Below, piece by piece: positions 20,057 through 30,282 of a DNA stretch of 64,000 bases. Source of the stretch: Leishmania infantum JPCM5 (taxonomy: Eukaryota > Euglenozoa > Kinetoplastea > Trypanosomatida > Trypanosomatidae); assembly GCF_000002875.2 (NCBI RefSeq), contig NC_009420.2, positions 1,650,951 through 1,714,950 of the forward strand, read 5' to 3'. The notes under the pieces were generated by a model. That model was not told the DNA's origin and made no database searches. It worked only from the letters and a program-made list of their open reading frames with translations. Position numbers and translations under genes: made by a program. Numbering within the stretch: position 1 is the stretch's first letter; the number at the start of each line of letters is the position of its first letter.

Positions 20057-23000
20057 ATGCCAAGCACTCGCTGCAGCACATCGTCACAGTCGCGGCGAAC
20101 TGGAACTGCTGCAGCAGATCTGGCTTCAAGATCCCCCACGCGCTCCATGCGCCGCACTAGGCAGGAAAAGGGCAAGCCCTGCTACGAGGCGGTCGAAACC
20201 AGGGAGGAGGTGACAACCTATATCGTTACAGCGAATCATGTACACGCGGCTGTAGAGCGCTCGCCGCCGCACCAGGAACACGTGCTGAAAGGCAGTGATA
20301 GACGCACACAAAGTTGCAGTGGAGCTGCTCGGCAGGAATACCCTCGATTGGCGTATTACGGCAATGACCGCGCTCCACGGACGAATCAGAGCGCCCCCGA
20401 AATGACGGGCGACAATGCACGGCGGAGGCCGCAGTTCGGTGCTCTCGCCGTTGACCCTGGCAGCCGCTACGGCAGCGCAGCCAATCGCGGCCGCCCCACC
20501 TGCAGCGACAACGCGACGTCGAACTTTGCGACGCGCAGGCACGCCGCTGGTGCTCATCCATCACGCTCCTCCCGCATAGTGAAGGCCCCGGCCGATATTT
20601 CGACGCTGGAGGACTACAAAACGCCGACACGCCGTCGCCGAAGTGGTGGGCGCTACGCGTATGATCACGGTGTAGGGCATACGGAGGCTCCTCCAGCGTG
20701 GCGCGGTGGCCGCCACGGCCGTCGAAGCTTCCCTGCAGACGTGCACGCGCATGACAACGTCGATGTGGAAGAGACGGAGACGAACTCTGCTGCCGCAGCC
20801 GCTGCAGCGGAGCCGTACCACTTTCGGATTCGTCTGCACGAGTGTCGAGGCGTTTTTGCCGATCTGAAGGCGTCATGCCGTCCTCCACCTGCGGTCTACT
20901 TTGCCGTGCACACCGTGGAGGAACGCGGCCACTCTGACATTGCAGACAAGGGCAGCTACAACCCCGTCTTCTACGACGAGTTCATGTTCTCGTCGGCCGA
21001 CCCGGAGCACGACGCGCTGGTGTGCACGCTGGTGGCGGCCAGCTCAGTGAACACCTCGCGCGGGAGCCGCATGCGACGGGACAAGAAGGTGGCAGAGTGC
21101 GTGCTGGCGCTGCACAACTTAGCGTGGCAGGTGGAGCGGAAGGTGTGGGTGCCGCTGGTGCGACACCCTGGAACCTCGCAGGCGTACGAACAGGGCGAGG
21201 TGCTGGTGAGCATCTACTCTGCCGACTTCGGCTACGACGATGTGGCGACAGAGGAGGAGGAGGCGGCGTGCTCTGCTGCCATCCACGACACACTGACCCG
21301 GTACGCTCCGCAGGAGCTGCACCGACTGGACTGGATGACGTCTGCGTATGTGAACAAAGGCCCCGAGGCGCTGTCTCAGTTACGCGCGTCCTACCGGGCC
21401 CGCACAGTCGAACCCGTGCCGGTGCGCGTGACGGTGCAGCGCGTCGAAGGCTTGACGGACGAAGCTGGGGGTCCGACTCGGGCCTCCGATATCTACGTGG
21501 TGGTCGGGGACGGCCGCGTGGAGCGGCGGTCCAAGACGGTGCCGTACCGCCGCTGCGCCACCGTCAATCAGGAATTCAACCTTGCCCTCGCTAATCCGGC
21601 GGTGGACGCTCTGAGCGTGACCGTGCTCGGCAACGGCCGCAAGCTTGGGGAGGCCGTCGCTGGGCTGACGAACGTGCAGGCCGGGAAGGCGAAGGAAGTG
21701 ACGCTGATGCTCGTGCGCGCTGCCGAAACTGGCGATGCCTCGAACGGGGGACAGGTGACGCTCACACTTCAGACCGAGAAGTACAGCAGTCCATACCAAA
21801 TGTCCGCCAAGCAGGAGGCTCGGCTGCGCGAACGCGTGCTGGCGCACTTGTGGTGTTATCTTCGTGACGATCTGCACCGCCTTGACGCCATTGTGGGCAG
21901 CATTGACAACGAAGAGGTGTATATGCAGAAGTGGGCTCGCACCGTCGGTCCCGAACAGAAGCCGAGGCGGCTTCAGGTGAGCGTACGAGAGGCACGCAAC
22001 ATAATCGCCGACGGCGGGCTGCCGCCGCGGTGCTACGCGCGCATTACTGCCGGGCCGACGACCGTACGTACAGGACTTGCCACCGTCCGCAACGGCGTCG
22101 TGACGTTTAAAGACTCCTTTAGAGTGCAGGTGTACGATCTTGCTCACGACGCTGTCGAAGTTATGATCGTCGCGGAGGGTGATGACGGGGAGCGGGAGAT
22201 GAGCCGGGTGTGCTTCGGCGTCGCCACCCTTCCTCGTCAATGCCTAGTCGTGCGCACGCTTCATCTCGTCTCCGCGGCGACGAAGCGCGCTGCCCACGTG
22301 CAGGGCGAGCTGACGGTGGAGCTGTTGGCAGAGGACTTCGGACTCACTGGCGCGTTGGCAGTCGCTGCGGCGGAAAACACCAGTTTCGCCTCTAGTGTGC
22401 ACATGCAGCGACTGGAGGCCATTATGCAGCGCAGCTCACCAGAGAAGCTGCACCGCGTGCCGTACATGCTTGACACGGCGCCGCCCGGTAAGGCCGAGCG
22501 CGTCGTCGAGGATGAGGCAAAGCAGCACGGCGGCGACGTGGCGGTGGCGCCGATGACTGTCAAGATCCTCGGCGTCAAGGCATTTAAACCTGCCGTGGAT
22601 TTCTACGTGAAGGTGTACCTCAATAACGAGCCGATTCTTCGCACCGGAGATGTGAGAGGGTCGACTGTGGTTACCATAGATATCGAAGACAACAACGAGG
22701 CGACGGTCCGGCTGAAAGATGCCCCGCAGGCTGTCATGACCTTCAAGATCGCTCAGCACCGTACGCTTCGAAAGACGGCGGTGCTCGGCGAGGCCGAGGT
22801 AGCCTTGGTGAACCTCGTGAGAGGAGAGAAGAACGTGCTGTGGGTGCCCTTCTTCCAGCCGGCGAAGGCGTCGGCGTCTGGCAGCGGTGGCGAAAGCCGA
22901 CGCTGCTCGGCATCATGCACATCTGACAGCCGGGACAACGTTGTAAAGTTGAAGGGAAATCGCATGCCAAACTCAAACGGCACCGCGGCCGCTCGGCAGC

Positions 23001-24934
23001 AGCGATTGCCGGGCGCGTCACTGGCACGCCACGGCGCCGCTGCCGCCTCGCCTGTCGGCATGCTGGGTCTGGAGCTGCAGTCTAATGCCTTTCCGGAGAC
23101 CACCGTCACAGAGTACAAGCTGGGCGACGAGTCGGGGCGGAAGGGCGTATCGGCGCAGGAGGCGGTCACAGAGGACGTGACGTCGCTGATTGCCAAGATG
23201 AGGCCGAGCGAGTTGCCAAAGGTACAGCCCATGATTGCGCAGTGCACGTCGTTGAAAAGTGCGCACGACGAACTCCGCGCAGAATTGTCGACGAGGCCGA
23301 TCTTGTGCACTGTCTACGTGAACATCGAATCCGTGGATCTTGCGACAGAGACGGGCAAGACGCAAGAGGCGCAGGGCGGGGTCGCGGTGGAGGCGGTCTA
23401 CGGTAGCGAGCGTCAAGAATCGCGCAAGCGGACGGGGTTTGCGAATGACGCGCTGCATCAGCGACAGCTCTACACCCAGATCCGCCTCGATATCCCCGCA
23501 AAGCTTGACGGCGCCATTAGCGGCCGCAATGGTGCCACTTCGAGATCCGCAGCGTATGCCAAGGGGGCGCCAGCCCTCGAGTTGCGCCTGATTGGCGTTC
23601 ACGGCAACGAGGGCGCATCAGGCGCGGTGCTGGTCCCGGCTGGGGGCCTTGCTAGTGGCGGCGCATTCGGTGAGGGTAGTAAGGGCGCCTATCACTATGA
23701 CGCGGCCGATACCGACTCCGATGCCACGGCGGACCCCTACTACGCGGGCGGCGAGAACAATCTTCACAGCTACATAAGGTTCCCCCAGAACCGCGGCCGA
23801 CTCCGGAGCACCACGCAGCCGGAGGAGGAGCACATGAGGCGTCCGTCGAAGATGCGCATTATGCAGCAAGGGCAGCGGCAGTCGCACCCACACCGCAACG
23901 GCGGATCCACCGTCTCATCGCACTCTAACCACTACCACAATATCCCTGAGGATCAGTACAGCAGCTATCGCGAAGAGGACGGCAAGCGCTACCTCGGAGG
24001 CGCGAACAACATTCACAGCTACGTGGGCTCTCCAGGGCAATCTTTCCGGCACAGCATCGCCGACTCGGAGCGGACGCCGCCCCGCCACCAGGTCGGGCTG
24101 GCGAATGCGAGTGGCAGCAACCGGCAGGCCGGCAGCACGTCTCGGTCTTCGACCGCCGCGTCGGTGGCGTACAAGTGGAGCGCCCCGTATAGAGGCGAAA
24201 TCGGTGTCGTTCGCCTGTCCCTGCGCGCGCTCTTGACGAGGCCGCTGTACACGATCGGCGACACGCTCCGTGTGCCGATCGTCGCACCAGTTATTCCAGC
24301 CAAGCTGTCCTACCATGCCCGTTGTTCCCCTGCGGTTAACCAACGCTGCATCGTTGGCCACGTCACGCTGCGGCTAACACTGCCGGCCTTTGAGCACGTT
24401 CCTGAGTCACTGCGGCTGGGCGGCCACAACAACATGTCGAAGGTGGTGCCGGGCTATGTGCACTACTATGAGCGGCGCATCAGCGCATACTTGCGGTCGC
24501 ACAACGCGCGGGACCTGGTGTCATTCCACTACGATTTGTACGAGCGAGACGTGGTGTCCGGGTGCTGGCCGGTGTCCCTGCCCCAGTGGATGCAGACGCT
24601 GATCAAGCGATTTGGTCCCGAGACAGAATACGTCGGTCCGGTGCCCTCGCTCCCTTTAGTCCCCGAAGAGTGGGAGCTCGTGCGGCAGCGCGCCGACGCG
24701 TTGCGCCGTGAGCGGGAGGCGGCTCTCGCGCCATGGAAGCAGGGCAGCAAAGTCGGCGATGACCATACCGACGACCACATCGACGTTTACTCCAGCCGCG
24801 GTGCGAGCCCCTCTGCCCACTCACGCGGCAACTCCCCAGGCCGCAGCGCATGGGCGGATAGGAGGAAGGGCAGCAGCGTGAACGGGAGACTCGATGCAGG
24901 GACGGCGTCAGCGGAGGCGGTGCACCGCTTCTAG
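20057..24934 (+). CDS. Giant multi-C2-domain protein 2, tandem paralogue of the 10107 gene
   Basis: 1625 aa. Residues 1-250 are basic and low-complexity. C2-like domains then follow near 254-390, 453-573, 635-762, 832-932 and ~1080-1450, the last split by a ~200-residue disordered insert. Helical modules between them carry LHRLD (near 422 and 611) or LHRVP (near 800), the same layout as the upstream paralogue. The final C2 half (SLRALLT, then LxLPAFE) and the terminal module (YVHYYERRI, then a GCWPVSLP segment, then RFGPE) align with the C-terminus of the 10107 gene, showing common origin by tandem duplication. The disordered insert holds two copies of a GG-x-NN-[LI]-HSY-[IV] motif near 1230 and 1313. 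There are no membrane segments. Most C2 loops lack a full Asp set. Function is unknown; scaffolding at a membrane or cytoskeleton is inferred. Confidence 0.8.
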   Translation: MPSTRCSTSSQSRRTGTAAADLASRSPTRSMRRTRQEKGKPCYEAVETREEVTTYIVTANHVHAAVERSPPHQEHVLKGSDRRTQSCSGAARQEYPRLAYYGNDRAPRTNQSAPEMTGDNARRRPQFGALAVDPGSRYGSAANRGRPTCSDNATSNFATRRHAAGAHPSRSSRIVKAPADISTLEDYKTPTRRRRSGGRYAYDHGVGHTEAPPAWRGGRHGRRSFPADVHAHDNVDVEETETNSAAAAAAAEPYHFRIRLHECRGVFADLKASCRPPPAVYFAVHTVEERGHSDIADKGSYNPVFYDEFMFSSADPEHDALVCTLVAASSVNTSRGSRMRRDKKVAECVLALHNLAWQVERKVWVPLVRHPGTSQAYEQGEVLVSIYSADFGYDDVATEEEEAACSAAIHDTLTRYAPQELHRLDWMTSAYVNKGPEALSQLRASYRARTVEPVPVRVTVQRVEGLTDEAGGPTRASDIYVVVGDGRVERRSKTVPYRRCATVNQEFNLALANPAVDALSVTVLGNGRKLGEAVAGLTNVQAGKAKEVTLMLVRAAETGDASNGGQVTLTLQTEKYSSPYQMSAKQEARLRERVLAHLWCYLRDDLHRLDAIVGSIDNEEVYMQKWARTVGPEQKPRRLQVSVREARNIIADGGLPPRCYARITAGPTTVRTGLATVRNGVVTFKDSFRVQVYDLAHDAVEVMIVAEGDDGEREMSRVCFGVATLPRQCLVVRTLHLVSAATKRAAHVQGELTVELLAEDFGLTGALAVAAAENTSFASSVHMQRLEAIMQRSSPEKLHRVPYMLDTAPPGKAERVVEDEAKQHGGDVAVAPMTVKILGVKAFKPAVDFYVKVYLNNEPILRTGDVRGSTVVTIDIEDNNEATVRLKDAPQAVMTFKIAQHRTLRKTAVLGEAEVALVNLVRGEKNVLWVPFFQPAKASASGSGGESRRCSASCTSDSRDNVVKLKGNRMPNSNGTAAARQQRLPGASLARHGAAAASPVGMLGLELQSNAFPETTVTEYKLGDESGRKGVSAQEAVTEDVTSLIAKMRPSELPKVQPMIAQCTSLKSAHDELRAELSTRPILCTVYVNIESVDLATETGKTQEAQGGVAVEAVYGSERQESRKRTGFANDALHQRQLYTQIRLDIPAKLDGAISGRNGATSRSAAYAKGAPALELRLIGVHGNEGASGAVLVPAGGLASGGAFGEGSKGAYHYDAADTDSDATADPYYAGGENNLHSYIRFPQNRGRLRSTTQPEEEHMRRPSKMRIMQQGQRQSHPHRNGGSTVSSHSNHYHNIPEDQYSSYREEDGKRYLGGANNIHSYVGSPGQSFRHSIADSERTPPRHQVGLANASGSNRQAGSTSRSSTAASVAYKWSAPYRGEIGVVRLSLRALLTRPLYTIGDTLRVPIVAPVIPAKLSYHARCSPAVNQRCIVGHVTLRLTLPAFEHVPESLRLGGHNNMSKVVPGYVHYYERRISAYLRSHNARDLVSFHYDLYERDVVSGCWPVSLPQWMQTLIKRFGPETEYVGPVPSLPLVPEEWELVRQRADALRREREAALAPWKQGSKVGDDHTDDHIDVYSSRGASPSAHSRGNSPGRSAWADRRKGSSVNGRLDAGTASAEAVHRF

Positions 24935-27159
24935 TGCTCAGAGCACCTGCCAGAGTGCTTGCTTTGATGCCGAAGTTGTCTCTTCCCCTTTGGCGTTCGC
25001 CTTCTGTGGACGCGCTGTGACGAACTACCCATGCTGAGTGAACCGCGTCTCTCTTGAGGGTCCGCTGTCGTGACGGGTGCACCGTTGGCTTTCTCTCTTC
25101 TCTTTGTCCCGCTCAAGCTGTCTCATGTTTGCTGCATTCTCTCTTTCTGCCCGTTTCTCTCACATGCGCGCGGTCTTGCACGGGCCACCTGGTGTATATG
25201 AACGTATATATATATATGTGTACATGTGCGTGTGTGTGTGTTTAAATCACGTGCTCTCGCTCGTCCCTCGTCGATTGCGTTTCCAATGAACACCATCTTT
25301 TTTTCGTCCCGCTCGATTCCACTCGGTGCGCGTTTTCGCTTTCCTTCCGTTGCGTGAGTTGTCTTTTTTGGTGTTCCTTGACGTGAGGCGCTTTATTGCG
25401 CCGCCGTCTCCTCACTCTTGGTTTGCTCCGACAGCCGTCTTTGTTTTGCCGTGGCGCCGCTACCTTTCGGGCATGTGTGTCGGTCTGGGCATTCCTTTAT
25501 TTATTTATTTATTTTTTTCGGGGTGTGCCGTCGCTGACGTTTGTGTTCTCCTTGCTGTCCTCTCCCCACCGCACGCACTCCGTCTCGATTCGTCCAGAAG
25601 GGGTACAGGCCTCTTCCACACCAGCGGGTTCTTTCGCACAGGGAGGCAGTGTGTGGGGTACAGTTTGATGATGGTGTTTGGTTAGCGGGAGGAGAAGGTA
25701 GGAGAGAATAACAGTGACACAATTCAACGTGCTGGTCGATGCCTGTTGTTTCGTCCATCCGCTTTTCCGCCCCCCATTCCTCTCCTCACCCTTCTTCCTC
25801 CATCGATGCATGATGTGACGGAGGCGTCCTTCACGACTCCATGCGTCGTCAAGCCTAGCAGTGGTAGTGTATTTTGTTGCTGTTGGGCACACACACACAC
25901 AGACTCTTTCTCTGTATATATCTGTGTGCATACTTGTGCTTTTTTTTTCGTTAGAAGGCCCTTTTTCTCTTTTCCACTCGCTTGTTCTTTGTCTCCTGGG
26001 GTGCTGCACAAGTGAAGTCTGTCATGTACATCGTACCTCTGTGCCTGCCCCCTCCCTTACTGGGTTGGCATGTGCCCCTCTCCCTGAATCCTGTCTGTGT
26101 GTGCGTGTGGGTGCGTGTGGTGAGGCTCTACATGGTTTGCGTGGTGCGTTGATGTGCTTCACCATTTTGATGATATCACTCATAGTTGTCTCCAGCGAGA
26201 AAAGAAGAAAAAGCTTGCATGCAGCACTTTAGTATGTGCGCATGCTTGTGTGTGCGCGCGTGTGTATCGCGCGCTGTGCCACATGTGCCACGAACACGCA
26301 GATGACCCTGCTTTCAGCTTCTCCGCTGGACTCCGTGTTTTTTTTTTCCGCACCTTCTCACGCATCTTTGGAGAGCGCTAGCACCGCGTTTGCTGTTTAC
26401 TCCTTAAGGTGACAGAGCCGGTGCACTGCCGGAGCACAGGTGTAGGATGCGTTATGTGCGAGGATGGCATGCGCCCTGCACCTCACGCAGACCTCTGCAG
26501 TCGCCAAGGACCACTCATCCTTTGCTTTTCCGTCTTGTTCGTACGTGGACGGTGCTGTGCTGATCTCTCTCTCTCGTCCCGCGATTGTGCCTCTGCGCCC
26601 ACCATGCTTACGGGCCCCAACCCGGCTGTCACCGCATGCTCGTAATCGTACACGCATCTCATCCATATATCCTCGCGCTGATGTGTACGTTGAGTTGCAA
26701 AGTCCACAAGGATACCGCTTCTACGCGCCGTCATCAGACTACATATCTGGCGCCGACCACGGAAAGGGGGGAGCAAGCTTCTCACTGGCCATCACAACAT
26801 AAGCGTGTCACATGTTTTTTTTTTTGCGCAGCATTTTATCTTTGCGTGCGCCTCCGCTTGTGCCAGATCCGTCCGTGGCGCCCTTTTTTTCTTACTGGAC
26901 GGAAAGGCTAACACGGAGAAGAGGGTCGATCGCATAGAGACAGTGACGATTGGCAACTGCCAGCGAGTGGCTCTTCTCCTCGTAGCGCTTTCTGAATCGG
27001 CTTTCGAGCTATCGTGAGGAGGAGCGCACAAAGAGGGTCGTTTTCATTTTGTTTAGCTCTCACGAAGCGCGGAGCTTCACCCCCCCCCTCCTCCCCTCCC
27101 GCTCGGGTGGTCGCCATTGCGGTAGTTTTACTTGACGCTGTTTCTTAGGTAGCGTTACG
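24935..27159. other. Intergenic spacer, 2.2 kb
   Basis: This is T/C-rich with short AT and GT dinucleotide tracts near 25204-25240, a TTTA run near 25497-25512 and T9-T10 tracts near 26339 and 26816. TTTCTTAG with AG at 27147-27148 precedes the next ATG by 11 nt and is a possible acceptor. No gene is supported. Confidence 0.6.
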
Positions 27160-28815
27160 ATGAGCAGCTACGACGCTATGAGTGCGGTGAGCAGCAACGG
27201 CGCTGCAGTGCCGGAGATCAACTTGCACCCGAGGCTAATGACCTACCGGCCCGACAGTGACTCGTACACCAGCTCGGCACGTCAGACGCCTCGTAGCTCC
27301 CGGGCGGTCCCCACGAACGCGGAACTGGCATACGCGGGAGTAACGGCGCAAGACGGCGTCGTGCAGCAGCTTTCTTCGCGCAGTGAGGAGAGAGGGTCGC
27401 TGGCTGGGCCCCGCGAAGTGTCGGCGCAGAGTAACTCTGGTCACCGGGTCTTGAGGGCGATCACAGCGTGCGGGCCGATTGACGAGCCATTGCAGTTTAG
27501 CCAACCACAGCAGCGCCGCGCCGTCCGTGACACCCCTCGCGAGCAGCAACCGCAGCAGCACCAGTCTCAGCTGACGCGCAACATATCGCACGGTGTCGTG
27601 ACTCGAAACCCAACCGGAGCCGGCAGCTCACGCGAGCCGATCCGCCCTGGCCGCAGCAGCCGCAGCTCCACCCCGCGGATCCCATCGAAGTACAACGACC
27701 CGTACGCGCACGTCACCTCCGTCGTGCAGGAGTACCGCCAAAGCCGCATCAGTGCCCTGGAGGCGCAGTACAGGGTGGTGCGCACTCACTCTAACACATC
27801 CATTTCACAGGGTTATGATACAAGGCAGAGTCAGAGCGCGTCGCCGCGCTCGGCGGAGGCGAGGCATAACGCCTCAGCACACAGGCGGCCATCTGCGCGT
27901 CCCAGAGATGAATCGCGGCGGGTGTCTTCCGCGTCGTCTCGCACTCGGCAGAACTCTCCGCTGCCGCGGGCGATGGAGGAAGAGTACCTGCGTGGTGGTG
28001 TGCCGCGCGCCGCCCTCGACGCTCCGCACATTCGCTACGCTGAGGCACTGCAAAACATGTACAACTACTCCTCCTCTGCCCAGCGCCTCGCGTGCATGTC
28101 TTCTATGTCGAGCAACACGACGACCGAGTACGTGCCAGATGTGGCAAGGAGGATACCAGACCGCTTCAAATACGTTCCACCCACGGAGGAGGAGCGGCGC
28201 CACCATCGCGAGGCGACTCTGCGCGCCCTCGAGGAATGGCGTAGGCGGCAGTGGGCCGGGCAGAATGCAAGCTGCGACGAGGACATGGCTGCCGGCGGCG
28301 CCGCGGTTGAACCGCGCAACCGAAATCTAGCCAAAAACCAGGCTGGCACCCGCTCTCAGCAACCGCAGCCGGCTCGCTGGGCACCTTCCGCATCATACGC
28401 GCCACGGGAGTCGCAGCTGCAGCAGGCTAGCCACGAGAAGGCGGCGGCTTGGGCTCTGCAGAAGGAATTTGGCAACACTTCGGACTCTTTCTCTGGCCAA
28501 ACAAGGGACTCTTTCACACCCTCTAAGAAGCACAGCGCAAAGAAGGCGAGCAAGATCAGGGGTGCGGCCGAGCAGCACGATGACTACTCCACGAACGAGG
28601 GCGCAGGAGAGTGGGAGCGACTGCAATCATCTGTGGGAAAGCGGTCCGTCACGCCGATTAGCCGCCGTCAGAACGGCGCTGGCTCGCGAGCCTCGTCGCG
28701 CAAGGGTCGCAAGTCCCCACCGGAGTCAGCGCGTCTCGAAGACGGCATGAAGCTGAACTCCTTCCGCCAAAAGTTGCTGTTTGACATAGTTGCCCCTACC
28801 GTGTCCATCGCATAG
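27160..28815 (+). CDS. Hypothetical low-complexity basic protein
   Basis: 551 aa, not recognised. It is rich in Ser, Arg, Gln and Ala, with no transmembrane segment or signal peptide. Two better-ordered segments stand out. Residues ~168-205 (IPSKYNDPYAHVTSVVQEY onward) look helical. Residues ~322-365 (RRIPDRFKYVPP followed by an Arg/Glu-rich helix) may form a short coiled coil. The C-terminus ends in a hydrophobic LLFDIVAPTVSI segment after a Ser/Lys-rich stretch. Codon choice is GC-rich like its neighbours and the ORF is unbroken, supporting real coding. ATG 27160 follows an AG at 27147-27148. The disordered, basic composition would suit a cytoskeletal or RNA-associated protein, but nothing in it is diagnostic. 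Confidence 0.7.
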   Translation: MSSYDAMSAVSSNGAAVPEINLHPRLMTYRPDSDSYTSSARQTPRSSRAVPTNAELAYAGVTAQDGVVQQLSSRSEERGSLAGPREVSAQSNSGHRVLRAITACGPIDEPLQFSQPQQRRAVRDTPREQQPQQHQSQLTRNISHGVVTRNPTGAGSSREPIRPGRSSRSSTPRIPSKYNDPYAHVTSVVQEYRQSRISALEAQYRVVRTHSNTSISQGYDTRQSQSASPRSAEARHNASAHRRPSARPRDESRRVSSASSRTRQNSPLPRAMEEEYLRGGVPRAALDAPHIRYAEALQNMYNYSSSAQRLACMSSMSSNTTTEYVPDVARRIPDRFKYVPPTEEERRHHREATLRALEEWRRRQWAGQNASCDEDMAAGGAAVEPRNRNLAKNQAGTRSQQPQPARWAPSASYAPRESQLQQASHEKAAAWALQKEFGNTSDSFSGQTRDSFTPSKKHSAKKASKIRGAAEQHDDYSTNEGAGEWERLQSSVGKRSVTPISRRQNGAGSRASSRKGRKSPPESARLEDGMKLNSFRQKLLFDIVAPTVSIA

Positions 28816-30094
28816 AATCTAACCAGAGCTACTCGTGAAGCCTTTGCACAGAGAAGGCTGGCACGGCACGTAGCAGATGACGATGACAGGGGGAGGAGAC
28901 AGCGCCTGCGTGGTGGAGTAAATGTATGCTTGTGTGTGTCTGTTTAGAGTGGTACCCTTACTTTGCTCTTTGGCCGCGTTGGCTGCTTCCCACGTGTGCA
29001 GACCGCGAAGGCAGCGACTTAGGGATCTATGCGCCTGCATACTCGTGTGCAGATGTGTTTGCGTGCGTGTTTGTGTGTGTGCCGTTTATTCGGTTCTTTT
29101 TTTTTCTTCGCCAGCTCAGCTTTGTGCGGCATTGGCTGCTTACGTCGTTGTGTGGGTTTCCTTTCCTTCTGTGAAAGGATTGCTGTGGTGGTCTCCGTTG
29201 ACCCCTCCCCCCCACTTCCCACCCTTTCCCTCTCCTGTGCGTTGCTGCCATCGTCTTGCTTGCTTTTCCTCGTCAATCATTGTCCACACGGCTCATGACA
29301 GCCTCGCGGCTGTCTTCTCACGCAACTCTGTTTTTTTTTTCTTTCGTCATATGCCTGTTCTGTACTGTTGTTTCGCCATACAGTGACACTTCCGTGGGTG
29401 AAAAAAATGAAAGGCGGGGGCGTCGAGGCACCTGTGCGCACAGAGCCCGCACCTGCGTCGTTGGCTCGCGGATGCCATCGGCAAAGGATGCCTAAAAAGT
29501 TGTCCTGGCGACGTGCATCCCTGTCTGTGCCACAGCGAGGGTGCAGGTGGCCTCGGCGAGGAAGAATGAAGAACAGCGAAGAAAACAACGCTCTCTTCTG
29601 CCTCTGCTATAGGTCGCCAAACGACACTGGTGAATGCCCATCTCGTCACACGCTGTCTCATCGCGCGGGGGCGATGCGCTTGGCAAGACCTGCATCTCGT
29701 CCACTCCTCGCGGCGAGATTCAGTATGCGACAATAAAGCCGCCGAATGTTTTTTTCGTAGCTCGCCATCTCTTTCTCTTACCTCGCCATCGCTTTCTCTC
29801 CAGCTCGTCGACTGCTCCCAACCTCACACGAAGGGAGTTATCTCCACCAGAGTTAGTCGCACTGCGCGCGTCACCGCGGCCAGAGAAGAGAGAGCGAAGC
29901 GTTTTTGTGCCGCTGCGCCCTGAGAGGAATCATAAACTTCTCTTCTCTTGAAGGTCACGCCACCTGGCGTGCAGGTCACATAGGGTTTTCGGAGGCTTAC
30001 GAAGGGAAAAGCCTATGCGTGTGCATGTCTGGCCCTGTCACGCTCTCTAATCGAAGGGAACTGGCAGAGCTCATAGCGAGGGTAGCTTAGTGTC
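28816..30094. other. Intergenic spacer
   Basis: T/C-rich 3' UTR and precursor sequence with poly-T tracts (near 29096 and 29332). A short frame at 29368-29736 has no recognisable domain and is not called. Confidence 0.55.
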
Positions 30095-30113
30095 ACTTTT
30101 TTTGTATATCTAG
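30095..30113 (+). promoter_or_regulatory. Predicted spliced-leader acceptor
   Basis: A T-rich tract (CTTTTTTTGTATATCTAG) ends in AG at 30112-30113. The first ATG downstream is 30283, the proposed start of the next gene. Confidence 0.4.
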
Positions 30114-30282
30114 TTGCTGGTTTTGGCGGAGGGGAGGGGCGTCGTCCTGGAAACATCCCACGGCGGTTTGTGATCTGCACAGATACCAGCAGAGGAAAGG
30201 ACGGCGGCAGCTGCCATTCGCGCCGCGGCCGTTCAAGCGCTGGCCTTGTACTGTGGCCGCTATCGCACGCTTGTCATCTTGG

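Noticed and set aside
29368..29736. 122-codon plus-strand ORF between the two hypothetical genes
   Set aside because: It is short and Arg/Pro-rich with no domain; it is closer to UTR composition than to the neighbouring genes.
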